In this document: in pieces, positions 9,051-16,955 of the stretch
Numbering within the stretch: position 1 is the stretch's first letter
How the letters are laid out: the number at the start of each line of letters is the position of its first letter
Source of the DNA: an uncultured Armatimonadota bacterium
Lineage (GTDB): Bacteria; Armatimonadota; Fimbriimonadia; Fimbriimonadales; Fimbriimonadaceae
Assembly (NCBI GenBank): GCA_903927345.1
Contig: CAIYMO010000021.1
Location: 1-64,000, forward strand
Direction of reading: 5' to 3'
DNA length: 64,000 nucleotides
The notes under the pieces: generated by a model
The model's database searches: none
Seen by the model: the letters and a program-made list of their open reading frames with translations, nothing else
What the model was told of the DNA's origin: nothing
Made by a program: the position numbers and the translations under genes

Positions 9051-9343
9051 ACCCTCACAAGTAATTTCGCCATATCCGCGCTGAGCGTTGCAAAGTCGGC
9101 GTCTTTTGCTTTGATTCCGATCACAACCACCCAGTCTTGATGCGGGTTGATGGAGAGTGATTGGAGGATAGCTTTGACTCTGCGTTTTTGGTAGTTGCGC
9201 TGCGGTTTTTCGCCCAGTTTACGGCTTGTGGCAATCCCAACAAGTCCGGATCCTTCGTGGATAATTAACGTTAAAAAGTCGCCACGGTAGCGGCGACCTT
9301 CGTTAAATACTTTGTCGAACCGGTTCTTGTTTGGACCTTTTAT
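9023..9343 (-). CDS. rnpA: ribonuclease P protein component (ATA start)
   Basis: A 106-residue RnpA, the protein subunit of RNase P that matures tRNA 5' ends. The family pattern is clear: [26 protein letters not shown], then [24 protein letters not shown] and the [11 protein letters not shown] strand. The in-frame stop upstream ends at about 9365, and between it and the conserved region there is no ATG, GTG, TTG or CTG. The only start-like codon is ATA at 9343-9341, inside the rpmH stop (gcATAAaa), giving an N terminus of exactly RnpA length. The usual RNR motif reads RNY here. It overlaps yidD by up to 28 bases. Confidence 0.85.
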   Translation of the reverse strand: MKGPNKNRFDKVFNEGRRYRGDFLTLIIHEGSGLVGIATSRKLGEKPQRNYQKRRVKAILQSLSINPHQDWVVVIGIKAKDADFATLSADMAKLLVRVWDDASASL

Positions 9344-9474
9344 GCGCTGAGTTTGTGGCGACCCTTAGCTCGGCGTCGCGCGAGGACGTTCTGACCATCG
9401 GTGGTCTTCATGCGGATGCGGAAACCGTGGGTTTTGCTCCGTTTGCGGTTATTTGGCTGAAAAGTTCGCTTCAT
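9340..9474 (-). CDS. rpmH: 50S ribosomal protein L34
   Basis: This 44-residue protein ([18 protein letters not shown], ending KGRHKLSA) is ribosomal protein L34. It is the first gene of the rpmH-rnpA-yidD-yidC-jag operon. Its TAA stop overlaps the proposed ATA start of rnpA by two bases (four-base ATAA junction). dnaA and an origin, which often lie upstream of rpmH, are not here; the upstream neighbour is an unrelated secreted protein gene on the same strand. Confidence 0.97.
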   Translation of the reverse strand: MKRTFQPNNRKRSKTHGFRIRMKTTDGQNVLARRRAKGRHKLSA

Positions 9475-9509
9475 TTTGCGGCCTTCATTCGTCTCGGAAT
9501 GAACTGCTG

Positions 9510-9515
9510 ATTGTA
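9510..9515 (-). promoter_or_regulatory. candidate -10 box of the rpmH operon
   Basis: TACAAT on the minus strand lies 35 bases before the rpmH ATG. TGATAT, 17 bases further upstream, is a poor match to a -35. Unlike many neighbours, this would leave a leader of about 30 bases. Confidence 0.35.
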
Positions 9516-9535
9516 CCCGAAGAATCTTGGGGATA

Positions 9536-9973
9536 TCAGGCTTTTGCTTTCACACCCGCTTTCGCGAGCTTAGATTCGGTTTTTTGAAGGGTCTTTTGCA
9601 TCTCGCTGAACTTCGATGTGTCGATTCCCGTCAGCTGTTTGAGGACTCCCGGGTCCAGGAGCGACATTAAGTTGATTGCTGAGCGCATCCGCCACAGCTC
9701 GGAGACGAGCTTCTTTTTGTCTTCGATTGTCTTTGCGATGTCTCCCTTTTCGACGCGTCTGGCAAAGTCAGTCAGCGAAGTTTGAATTCCTTTGTAGTAG
9801 CTGGGTGCCTGCTTGATCGTCTTCTCGGCAAACGGTTTGCCTTCTTTCTGCGCCCGGTTCCACATTCCTACTGCCCAATCAATGCCTTTGTCGACGATGT
9901 TTCCCTCGTCCTTCTTTTGTCCGAAGGCAAGGAAAGGAATGAGGCAAAGAATGATGCAAAGTCCTTTTCGCAT
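9536..9973 (-). CDS. secreted protein of unknown function
   Basis: A 145-residue protein with a clear signal peptide ([19 protein letters not shown]) and then a helical, charged mature part with heptad-like stretches ([30 protein letters not shown]). I recognise no family. The ATG is preceded by TAGATA five bases upstream, so it may be leaderless. It is downstream of the TfoX-like gene on the same strand. Confidence 0.7.
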   Translation of the reverse strand: MRKGLCIILCLIPFLAFGQKKDEGNIVDKGIDWAVGMWNRAQKEGKPFAEKTIKQAPSYYKGIQTSLTDFARRVEKGDIAKTIEDKKKLVSELWRMRSAINLMSLLDPGVLKQLTGIDTSKFSEMQKTLQKTESKLAKAGVKAKA

Positions 9974-10004
9974 GGGTCTATCTAGTTTGACGCCAACTCC
10001 TAAA

Positions 10005-10334
10005 TCAAGGTTTCGGCTTCTTCGGCTTTGGAGCAGGCAGGGTTGACGCCGAATCAGAAACGACCGTCATCAGCCAATCTTGATCCTTCCAACGTTCCTC
10101 CGGAACGATGATGCTCGGCTTCGCACCGGGATAAGGGGGTGCTTCGTCAAACCCGACGGTGTGGGGAAGTGCACCTTTACTCGCCTTGAGGAAGAACAAG
10201 TCGTCGCAGATCAGGCCGACCAATTTGCCCTCCACCCAAATTCCGTATTCGCCGAACATCGGCTTGATCACAACTTCTTCGACCCCAGAAAGCGCGTTGC
10301 GGATTGCTTCGGCAGTTTCTGGCGTCGTTCCCAT
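10005..10334 (-). CDS. TfoX/Sxy N-terminal domain protein
   Basis: A 109-residue protein consisting of one TfoX_N domain: KPMFGEYGIWVEGKLVGLICDDLFFLKAS and the PPYPGAKPSIIVPEE segment are characteristic. In gamma-proteobacteria the two-domain TfoX/Sxy controls competence. Stand-alone N-domain proteins like this one are widespread and have no agreed role. The C-terminal tail is rich in Pro and Lys. It starts 13 bases after leuC and is probably co-transcribed with it. Confidence 0.85.
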   Translation of the reverse strand: MGTTPETAEAIRNALSGVEEVVIKPMFGEYGIWVEGKLVGLICDDLFFLKASKGALPHTVGFDEAPPYPGAKPSIIVPEERWKDQDWLMTVVSDSASTLPAPKPKKPKP

Positions 10335-10347
10335 GACATCAACTCTC

Positions 10348-11733
10348 TTAGACTAACTCTCTCGGATCGGCAAAGGCACCCTTGATCGCAGTTGCGGCGG
10401 CGGTGCTTGGCGAGACCAAGTGAGTTCGTGACCCGGGCCCTTGGCGACCCTCGTAAGGTCGGTTGGAAGTCGACGCGGATCGTTCGCCCGGACGGAGGAT
10501 GTCTCCGTTCATGCCGAGGCACATAGAGCAACCGGCCATGTGCCACTCAAATCCGGCCGCCTTGAAAACATCACCAAGCCCTTCGGCTTCGGCTTGCGCC
10601 TTCACAGCTTCGCTGCCGGGAACGACCATCGCCCTAACTCCTTCGGCGACTTTTCGCCCCTGGATCACAGCGGCCGCCTCGCGAAGATCTTCGATACGCG
10701 AGTTGGTGCACGAGCCGATGAAGACGGTATTGACGCGTTGGTCGCCCATTGCGTCGCCTGGCTTGAGTCCCATGTATTTGAGTGCGCGCTCTTCGGCAGC
10801 ATCTCGCGGTTCTGGAATCACGCCGTCTACATCAACGGTCATTGCGGGAGTGGTTCCCCAGGTGACTTGGGGTTTCAGGCCGCTGGCATCCAAAACTTCG
10901 TGCCGATCGAAGGCGGAAGCATCGTCGGTTTTGAGGTCGGCACATGAGGCAACCATCGCATCGAAGTCCGCTCCTTTGGGGGCGAATGGTCGATTTTCAG
11001 CGGCGATGTAGTCGAACGTGATCTGGTCGGGGGCAATCAGGCCAGCTCGCGCTCCCATTTCGATCGACATGTTGCAGATCGTCATGCGACCGCTCATCGG
11101 TAGTTTGGAGATTGCATCACCGTAGTATTCGGCAACATAGCCGGTGCCGCCGCTGGCGCCAAGCTTGCGGATGATTGCGAGGACGACATCTTTTGCGGTA
11201 ACTCCGAGTCCAAGCTCTCCGTCAATACGGATTCCAAGGGACTTGCCCTTACCGGGCGTTCGCAAGGTTTGAGTTGCGAGGACGTGCTCAACTTCGGTGG
11301 TTCCGATTCCGAAGGCAAGGGCACCAAAGGCTCCATGGGTGGAAGTGTGACTGTCGCCACAGACGATGGTGAGGCCGGGCAAGGTGATGCCGAGTTGGGG
11401 CCCGATAACGTGGACGATTCCTTGCTTGGCGTGGCCGTAACCGAACAGGGGAACTCCGAACTCTTTTGCATTTCGTGCAAGGGCGGCGAGTTGCTTTCCG
11501 CTAAGCGAGGATTCGTCGATGGCCCGGCCATCGGTTGGCACGTTGTGGTCGACGGTTGCGAAGGTCAGGTCCGGGCGGCGAACCTTTCGGCCTTGCTCGC
11601 GCAAACCATCAAACGCTTGGGGAGAGGTGACCTCGTGGACAAGGTGTCGATCGATGTAGATCAGCGTCCCTCCGCCGGGAAGATCGGAAACAACGTGTCG
11701 ATCCCAAACCTTGTCAAAAAGCGTCTTTGCCAC
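10348..11733 (-). CDS. leuC: 3-isopropylmalate dehydratase large subunit
   Basis: A 461-residue aconitase-family subunit that isomerises 2- to 3-isopropylmalate in leucine biosynthesis. The three 4Fe-4S ligands are visible as Cys342 (GSCTNSR), Cys402 and Cys405 ([11 protein letters not shown]). The N terminus ([12 protein letters not shown]) and the DHNVPT segment are typical LeuC. The start is GTG, six bases after TAGAAT, so the mRNA is likely leaderless. The small subunit leuD is not adjacent and not in the window, although leuCD are usually together. Confidence 0.95.
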   Translation of the reverse strand: MAKTLFDKVWDRHVVSDLPGGGTLIYIDRHLVHEVTSPQAFDGLREQGRKVRRPDLTFATVDHNVPTDGRAIDESSLSGKQLAALARNAKEFGVPLFGYGHAKQGIVHVIGPQLGITLPGLTIVCGDSHTSTHGAFGALAFGIGTTEVEHVLATQTLRTPGKGKSLGIRIDGELGLGVTAKDVVLAIIRKLGASGGTGYVAEYYGDAISKLPMSGRMTICNMSIEMGARAGLIAPDQITFDYIAAENRPFAPKGADFDAMVASCADLKTDDASAFDRHEVLDASGLKPQVTWGTTPAMTVDVDGVIPEPRDAAEERALKYMGLKPGDAMGDQRVNTVFIGSCTNSRIEDLREAAAVIQGRKVAEGVRAMVVPGSEAVKAQAEAEGLGDVFKAAGFEWHMAGCSMCLGMNGDILRPGERSASTSNRPYEGRQGPGSRTHLVSPSTAAATAIKGAFADPRELV

Positions 11734-11739
11734 GCTTCT

Positions 11740-11745
11740 ATTCTA
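11740..11745 (-). promoter_or_regulatory. -10 box for leaderless leuC
   Basis: TAGAAT on the minus strand, six bases before the GTG start. Transcription would begin at or next to the start codon. Confidence 0.5.
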
Positions 11746-11764
11746 CTTTGGTGGAAGCAGAGTC

Positions 11765-12829
11765 CTAGAGGTAGTCGGCCGGATCGACCTGGATGCCGTT
11801 GATTCGCACTTCGAAGTGCAGATGGGGACCGGTGGATTGTCCCGTTGAGCCAACTTCACCAATCTTGTAACCTGCACCGATTCGATCGCCAACTTCCACG
11901 TTGATCTGGGATAGGTGGGCATAGGCCGTTTCGAACCCGGGTCGGTGCTCGATGATGACCAGATTTCCGAAGGTGCCTAGTGGTCCGGCGAAAGTGACCT
12001 TGCCCATTGCTGCGGCGTTCACACGCGTTCCGAGCGGCCCGGAGAAGTCAATTCCTTTATGCAATCGCTCTTCGTTAGCGATCGGGTGCATGCGCATCCC
12101 GAACGGGCTGGTCTGTCGGGTGTCGGTTGGACGCAGAAGGATCGGCAGACGCGACGGTTGCTCATCATCTTGATTGGAAAGACTGGAGACAATCTGAATT
12201 TCGGCTCGAATATGCTGCTCATCCTGGTCGCACTTGGCAACTTTCATCTTCAGGAATTCGATTTGCTCTTTGATCTTTTGCAGGCGTTCCTGATTCGGGG
12301 TGCTATTGGCAAATTTCTGAGCTGGCGAATCTGAGGCCTTTTTGATTCCGACAAGCTTTCGGAAGGCTTCGATAGACTTCAGTTGCGTGATTGCATCTTG
12401 AATGTCTGCGGTTGTGATGACGGTTCGTTTGGGGAGGAAAATCTTTGCTAGGGTGATGAGTTCGCCGTTCGTGAGCTGAAGGTTGAGACGTTCTCTGAGG
12501 ATCTGTACGGTGGGCGGGGTTGGGAGCAATACCATGCTTGCCAATTCGCGCACCTCAACATTAACGGAATCGGTGAAGCGAAGTGAGTCGCCTGCGTTCG
12601 CTTGTATCTTCGTGAGCAAGATTCCGTGCTCTTTTTTGAGCTGTTGTAAACGGCTCACAGCCTCCGCACGAGCCGATCGCACGCTTTGAAGCCCTGCTTT
12701 GAGGCGGTCGATGCTCTTGTACTTTCCGGCGGCTGTTGCAGGCGTCGAAAGTCCGAGGCACAATGTCGCCACCACCAGCGCAATCCTTAATGACTGCAAT
12801 TTTCGAGCTGAATCCCCCAATACGCTCAT
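11765..12829 (-). CDS. EnvC/NlpD-like M23 (LytM) endopeptidase
   Basis: A 354-residue secreted protein: signal peptide (about 1-33, LRIALVVATLCLGLSTPATA), a coiled-coil region (about 40-230, with VSRLQQLKKEHGILLTKIQ and KIKEQIEFLKMKVAKCDQDEQHI), then a C-terminal M23 domain. Zinc-site motifs are present: HKGID and the HLHFE signature, with AYAHLSQI between them. This layout is that of EnvC-type hydrolases or hydrolase activators that act on peptidoglycan cross-links at division. It diverges from glyQ. Confidence 0.9.
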   Translation of the reverse strand: MSVLGDSARKLQSLRIALVVATLCLGLSTPATAAGKYKSIDRLKAGLQSVRSARAEAVSRLQQLKKEHGILLTKIQANAGDSLRFTDSVNVEVRELASMVLLPTPPTVQILRERLNLQLTNGELITLAKIFLPKRTVITTADIQDAITQLKSIEAFRKLVGIKKASDSPAQKFANSTPNQERLQKIKEQIEFLKMKVAKCDQDEQHIRAEIQIVSSLSNQDDEQPSRLPILLRPTDTRQTSPFGMRMHPIANEERLHKGIDFSGPLGTRVNAAAMGKVTFAGPLGTFGNLVIIEHRPGFETAYAHLSQINVEVGDRIGAGYKIGEVGSTGQSTGPHLHFEVRINGIQVDPADYL

Positions 12830-13030
12830 GCAACACGATTAACAGCGGTGCGCTGTCTCTCCACATCTGGGGTTCCGCAATGTTGCCAGGAGAGTCCAGG
12901 TAGGCGTACGGGGTTTGGTGCGGATGATCTCTGCATACGTAGAGACAGGCCCGCTCTGCTCTCCCACCTAGCCCTTGTATTCGTTGACAGCTTAGACGTG
13001 GACAGCATGGGTTGTCCTCAGTAGGGCATG

Positions 13031-13057
13031 TGGCAGAAATTGTTCCTCTGCCATAAT
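13031..13057 (+). promoter_or_regulatory. glyQ promoter with overlapping inverted repeat
   Basis: The intergenic stretch 12830-13063 (234 bases) separates divergent genes. Next to glyQ it holds a perfect 7-bp inverted repeat (TGGCAGA, 9-base spacer, TCTGCCA; 13031-13053) whose right arm runs into a CATAAT box at 13052-13057. Six bases later comes the ATG. The repeat could be an operator or a chance hairpin. No T-box is possible if the mRNA starts at the ATG. A second, 5-bp repeat (GGACA/TGTCC) lies at 13000-13017. Confidence 0.4.
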
Positions 13058-13063
13058 TGATGC

Positions 13064-13999
13064 ATGACCTTTCAGGAGCTCATCCGACGACTCGACGAAT
13101 ATTGGGCCGCCCAGGGGTGTGCGATCCTGCAACCTTACGATGTAGAAGTCGGAGCGGGAACCATGCACCCAGCGACGACCCTTCGAGTCTTGGGTCCAGA
13201 AGCTTGGAACGTTGCCTATATTCAGCCAAGTCGCCGACCAGCAGATGGTCGCTACACGTTGAACCCGCAGCGAAGTCAGCGGTACTACCAATACCAGGTC
13301 ATCATGAAGCCGTCGCCGGAGAACATTGTTGATCTGTACCTCGGCTCGCTCGACGCGATTGGAATCGATACGAGTAAGAACGACATTCGGTTTGTTGAGG
13401 ACGACTGGGAGAGCCAAGCGGCCGGAGCCAGCGGAGTCGGCTGGGAAGTCTGGATTAACGGCGCTGAAGTTACTCAGTTCACCTTCTTCCAGCAGATGGG
13501 CGGAATTGAGTGCAATCCGGTTTGTGCGGAAATCACCTACGGTCCAGAGCGCTTGTGTCTGATGCTGAACAATCAGCAGTCGTTCTGGAAGGATCTTCAG
13601 TGGAGTGACGATCTCTCGTATAGGGATGTCGACTACCAGTTAGAGCTTCAAGACAACGTCTATAACTTCGAAGTCGCCTCCACCGACATGCTCTTCAAGA
13701 TGTTCGACATGTACGAAGAAGAGTCAAAGCGAGTTATTGAGACCGAAGTCTTCTGGGATGAAAAGCAAGGGATTCTGACTGCTCAGCAGGCAGAGGGAAC
13801 TCCTCCATCAGGCGCTGGTCCGAAGGCTCTCGTTTACCCGGCGCTCGATCTTGCGCTTAAATGCTCGCACGTGTTCAACTTGCTTGATGCGCGGGGTGCG
13901 GTAAGTGTTACCGAGCGGGCGAAGTACATCAACCGGATTCGAGCACGAGTTCGTGCTTGCTGTCTCAAACATGTTGAGCAGTTCGCCGTAACGGCTTAA
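13064..13999 (+). CDS. glyQ: glycyl-tRNA synthetase alpha subunit
   Basis: This 311-residue protein is the alpha chain of the bacterial alpha2beta2 glycyl-tRNA synthetase and holds the catalytic core. Diagnostic text: [68 protein letters not shown] and [16 protein letters not shown]. The beta subunit gene glyS, normally next door, is not here; a secreted GH32 gene follows instead, with its own promoter. The start fits a leaderless transcript. Confidence 0.96.
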   Translation: MTFQELIRRLDEYWAAQGCAILQPYDVEVGAGTMHPATTLRVLGPEAWNVAYIQPSRRPADGRYTLNPQRSQRYYQYQVIMKPSPENIVDLYLGSLDAIGIDTSKNDIRFVEDDWESQAAGASGVGWEVWINGAEVTQFTFFQQMGGIECNPVCAEITYGPERLCLMLNNQQSFWKDLQWSDDLSYRDVDYQLELQDNVYNFEVASTDMLFKMFDMYEEESKRVIETEVFWDEKQGILTAQQAEGTPPSGAGPKALVYPALDLALKCSHVFNLLDARGAVSVTERAKYINRIRARVRACCLKHVEQFAVTA

Positions 14000-14008
14000 A
14001 CCTCATTG

Positions 14009-14014
14009 TAGAAT
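14009..14014 (+). promoter_or_regulatory. -10 box for leaderless GH32 gene
   Basis: TAGAAT six bases before the ATG at 14021, in the 21-base gap after glyQ. This suggests a separate transcript starting at the ATG. Confidence 0.45.
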
Positions 14015-14020
14015 GTCCGA

Positions 14021-15532
14021 ATGACCGTCGGACTTCTTGTGTGTGGCTTGCTGACCGGGGGTTTGGTTTCTATGGAAGACCAAACAGGATTCAAACTTAC
14101 GCCCGGCATCTCGCAATCGGGCTACCCAGACGTCGACTACAATCAGCCTAATCGGCCCCAGTTCCACTTTAGTAGCAAGAAGAACTGGATCAACGATCCG
14201 AATGGGATGGTGTTTGATGGGAAGCAGTATCACCTGTTTTTCCAGCACAATCCGAACGGTACTGATTGGGGGAACATGACTTGGGGCCATGCGGTGAGCA
14301 AGGACATGCTACACTGGGAGCAACTGGACCACTCGCTGTTGCCGTATTCGGTCGATGGGCGGAGCGGAACAATTTTTTCAGGCTCTGCGGTCATTGATCA
14401 CCAGAATCTGCTTGGGAAGCAGGTGGGCAAAACCAAGACGATTTGTGCGTTCTTTACCTATGCTTCGGAGCCTAAATTCTATCAGGCGATGGCGTACAGC
14501 ACCGACGGTGGGAAGTCATTTACCTATTGGAACGAAGGGCGAGCAGTGGTTGCTCATCAGGGGTTTGATAACGGGGAACGCGATCCCCGTGTGTTTTGGG
14601 ACGCGGCTTCAAAGCAGTATGTGATGGTCGTCTGGATGGCGCAGAATCCGGGTCGCTTCCGGTTCTTTACCTCCAAGAATTTGACCGATTGGACCTTCGC
14701 ATCAGACTTCGTTGCGCCCTGGCCGTATGAGTGTCCTGACATCTTCTTTTTGCCGGTCGATGGAAACCGAAACAACACCAAGTGCGTGATAGCGGATGCA
14801 GGTTTCACCTACGAAGTGGGGCATTTTGACGGGAAGAAGTTTGTGTCAGAGTCTGCGCCTCTGCACGTAGTGAAAGGGAACTACTATGCTGCTCAGACGT
14901 TTACGAACGCGCCGGGAGGGCGGATCGTGCAGATTGGGTGGATGCGAGGGCCATTTAACGCGGCGCGCTCGTTTGGGGTGCCGTTCAACCAGCAGATGAG
15001 TATTCCGAATGAGTTGACCTTAAGAACAACTTCGTCGGGGGTTCGACTGTTCAGCTATCCAATCGCAGAGGTGAGCAAGTTGGCTACTCAGCGAACGGTC
15101 GTCAAGGATTGGGAGTTGTCCCCTGGGCGAAATGTTCAGCCATCCATCACGAATCTCGACCTTGTTGATGTCTCTTTGGAGCTTGTGGTTGGCGATTCAA
15201 CTGAGATCATGATCGAACTTCCTAGAACCGTTTTGACCTACAACGTGAGAGATCAAAAGCTGACTCACCTAGGAGTGAATGGGGACGGTAAACCGGTTGA
15301 AGTGACGACGCTTGAGGGTCTGGCACCGCGCCACGGCAAGGTGCAACTACGGTTGCTGCTGGACCGGATGACGGTTGAGGCTTATGCTTTTGGCGGTGAG
15401 GAATTTGGCGCACATTACATTTACCCGGACCCGAAGAAGACCTCGTTTGGCGTCTCGGTGGACGGTACGTCATCCAAGGTCAACAGTCTGACGGTGGCCA
15501 AACTCAGCTCGGTTTGGAAGTCTCAGCGGTAG
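14021..15532 (+). CDS. secreted glycoside hydrolase family 32 (levanase/invertase type)
   Basis: A 503-residue GH32 beta-fructosidase. After a short signal peptide (MTVGLLVCGLLTGGLVS) comes the five-blade propeller with its three acidic residues: nucleophile Asp59 (WINDPNG), transition-state stabiliser Asp188 (RDPRVFW) and acid/base Glu237 (ECPD). The C-terminal ~150 residues form the beta-sandwich typical of the family. It is expected to release fructose from sucrose, inulin or levan outside the cytoplasm. The last 10 bases overlap the convergent DinB gene. Confidence 0.93.
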   Translation: MTVGLLVCGLLTGGLVSMEDQTGFKLTPGISQSGYPDVDYNQPNRPQFHFSSKKNWINDPNGMVFDGKQYHLFFQHNPNGTDWGNMTWGHAVSKDMLHWEQLDHSLLPYSVDGRSGTIFSGSAVIDHQNLLGKQVGKTKTICAFFTYASEPKFYQAMAYSTDGGKSFTYWNEGRAVVAHQGFDNGERDPRVFWDAASKQYVMVVWMAQNPGRFRFFTSKNLTDWTFASDFVAPWPYECPDIFFLPVDGNRNNTKCVIADAGFTYEVGHFDGKKFVSESAPLHVVKGNYYAAQTFTNAPGGRIVQIGWMRGPFNAARSFGVPFNQQMSIPNELTLRTTSSGVRLFSYPIAEVSKLATQRTVVKDWELSPGRNVQPSITNLDLVDVSLELVVGDSTEIMIELPRTVLTYNVRDQKLTHLGVNGDGKPVEVTTLEGLAPRHGKVQLRLLLDRMTVEAYAFGGEEFGAHYIYPDPKKTSFGVSVDGTSSKVNSLTVAKLSSVWKSQR

Positions 15533-15939
15533 ATTGCGTAGCTTGTCCAGCCGTCGCCGATAGCGTGGCGGACAGCGGCCATTTGGCCGACGTGATAGGT
15601 TTCGTGGAGGATTAGGTAGTCGTTGAGCCAGTGGGCGTCTTCGTCGAAGACTGACAAACCGGCTTCGATGGCTTGGCCGCGTAGCGTGTTAAAGGATTCA
15701 ATTAGTTGGGGCATAGGTAGGGCGGGGGCTTGGTAGGTGCCCCAGCTGTGTTTGCCGCCGGCTACTCCGGTGATCACCGCCTGAAGTGCCTCCATGCAGT
15801 GTTCAACCGTCTCTTTCAGCGACATAAGCACGTCGATCGGCTTAGCCTCAAAGTTTTCTTCGGTGAGCTCACTCAGGCAGGCATTGAACTGGAATCCGGT
15901 TTCGTCGAGTTGCTTTTCGATCAGTTCGCGGGCGGTCAT
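15523..15939 (-). CDS. DinB-family four-helix-bundle protein
   Basis: A 138-residue DinB/YfiT-like protein. The metal-binding histidines expected of the fold are seen in LKETVEHCMEALQ (His48) and ILHETYHVGQMAAVRHAIGD. Such proteins are often thiol-dependent transferases or have unknown function; the substrate cannot be predicted. The ATG is six bases after TAGATT (15951-15946). It diverges from the dehydrogenase gene with only 31 bases between the two start codons. Confidence 0.85.
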   Translation of the reverse strand: MTARELIEKQLDETGFQFNACLSELTEENFEAKPIDVLMSLKETVEHCMEALQAVITGVAGGKHSWGTYQAPALPMPQLIESFNTLRGQAIEAGLSVFDEDAHWLNDYLILHETYHVGQMAAVRHAIGDGWTSYAIYR

Positions 15940-15945
15940 GGGATG

Positions 15946-15964
15946 AATCTACCTGCAGTAGACT
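15946..15964. promoter_or_regulatory. compact divergent promoter pair
   Basis: Between start codons at 15939 (minus) and 15971 (plus) lie two -10-like boxes: TAGATT on the minus strand (15951-15946) and TAGACT on the plus strand (15959-15964). Each is exactly six bases from its start codon. Any -35 contacts would have to fall inside the opposite gene. Confidence 0.5.
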
Positions 15965-15970
15965 AGGATT

Positions 15971-16921
15971 GTGCCTACCGTCTGGACTAACGTCGTCCTC
16001 TCTGCCTCCGAAGAGGCATGGCTCCGTCAGCAAATCGAGCCGTTTGAGCTTGTGATTGACTCCAGCGGGGTGAATAATCTTACGGCTGGCGCAGGAGATC
16101 CTCGTGCCCAAGATGCCGCGATTCTATTCGGGCAGCCGGCGGTGGAAGACCTGCTTGCATCGAACGCGACGAAGCTGATGCACATCACCAGCGCGGGCTA
16201 TACGCGATACGACACGCCGGAAATTTTGAACTTCCTGAAGCAACGCAACATCGCGTTTGCTAACTCCAGTAGCGTCTATGACTCGCCTTGTGCAGAGCAC
16301 GCATTGGCGTTTATCCTCGCTCACAATCGCCGGCTAGGTCCTTCGCTGCACGCCGGGACTTGGACGTATCAGGAGCTGCGGCCCCAGACCCGAATCCTTG
16401 AGGGTCAGAATGTTTTGATCGTAGGATATGGAGCGATTGGCGAGCGGCTGGCTGAGCTGTTGGAGCCGTTCCGGTGCACGGTGCGTGGGCTTCGCCGCGA
16501 GCCTAAGGGTGTCGAAAGGATCCCTTGCTATCGGATCTCTGAGCTTTCGAGCCAACTGGGCTGGGCCGATCACGTAGTCAATATTCTTCCGCTGAACGCG
16601 TCGACGGACCGAATGTTTGGCGCTGAGCAGTTCTTCTCAATGAAGCCCGGCGCGACGTTTGTTAACATTGGGCGCGGCGATACCGTTGATCAGGATGCTC
16701 TGCTGACTGCACTCGACACAGGCCTAGGTGCGGCTCTACTTGATGTGGTTTCGCCGGAACCTTTGCCAGAGACTCATCCGCTCTGGAGTGCGCCAATGTG
16801 TTGGATTACGCCACACATCGCGGGCGGTTTGCAGGAAGAGTCGCAGTGTTTGCTCGATCATTTTGTGGCGAACTTCAAGCGATTCTTGGCAAACGAACCG
16901 CTTGTTGATCGCATCGTGTGA
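15971..16921 (+). CDS. D-isomer-specific 2-hydroxyacid dehydrogenase
   Basis: A 316-residue NAD(P)-dependent dehydrogenase. The Rossmann motif VGYGAIG starts near residue 151. The catalytic set is present in the order Arg (NIGRGDTVD), Glu (VSPEPLPETHPLW) and His (TPHIAGG). Substrate specificity (glyoxylate, hydroxypyruvate, phosphoglycerate or other) is not clear; the length is too short for SerA with an ACT domain. The start is GTG, six bases after TAGACT. It precedes the aminotransferase, which has its own -10 box. Confidence 0.88.
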   Translation: MPTVWTNVVLSASEEAWLRQQIEPFELVIDSSGVNNLTAGAGDPRAQDAAILFGQPAVEDLLASNATKLMHITSAGYTRYDTPEILNFLKQRNIAFANSSSVYDSPCAEHALAFILAHNRRLGPSLHAGTWTYQELRPQTRILEGQNVLIVGYGAIGERLAELLEPFRCTVRGLRREPKGVERIPCYRISELSSQLGWADHVVNILPLNASTDRMFGAEQFFSMKPGATFVNIGRGDTVDQDALLTALDTGLGAALLDVVSPEPLPETHPLWSAPMCWITPHIAGGLQEESQCLLDHFVANFKRFLANEPLVDRIV

Positions 16922-16943
16922 ACCCGACCGTTCGCCTTGCCCG

Positions 16944-16949
16944 TATACT
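16944..16949 (+). promoter_or_regulatory. -10 box for leaderless aminotransferase
   Basis: TATACT six bases before the ATG at 16956, in the 34-base gap after the dehydrogenase. Confidence 0.5.
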
Positions 16950-16955
16950 CAGAAT

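Noticed and set aside
9340-9474. Nested rpmH/rnpA arrangement as in Thermus, with rnpA starting before rpmH
   Set aside because: An in-frame TAA (about 9367-9365) in the rnpA frame within rpmH blocks this.
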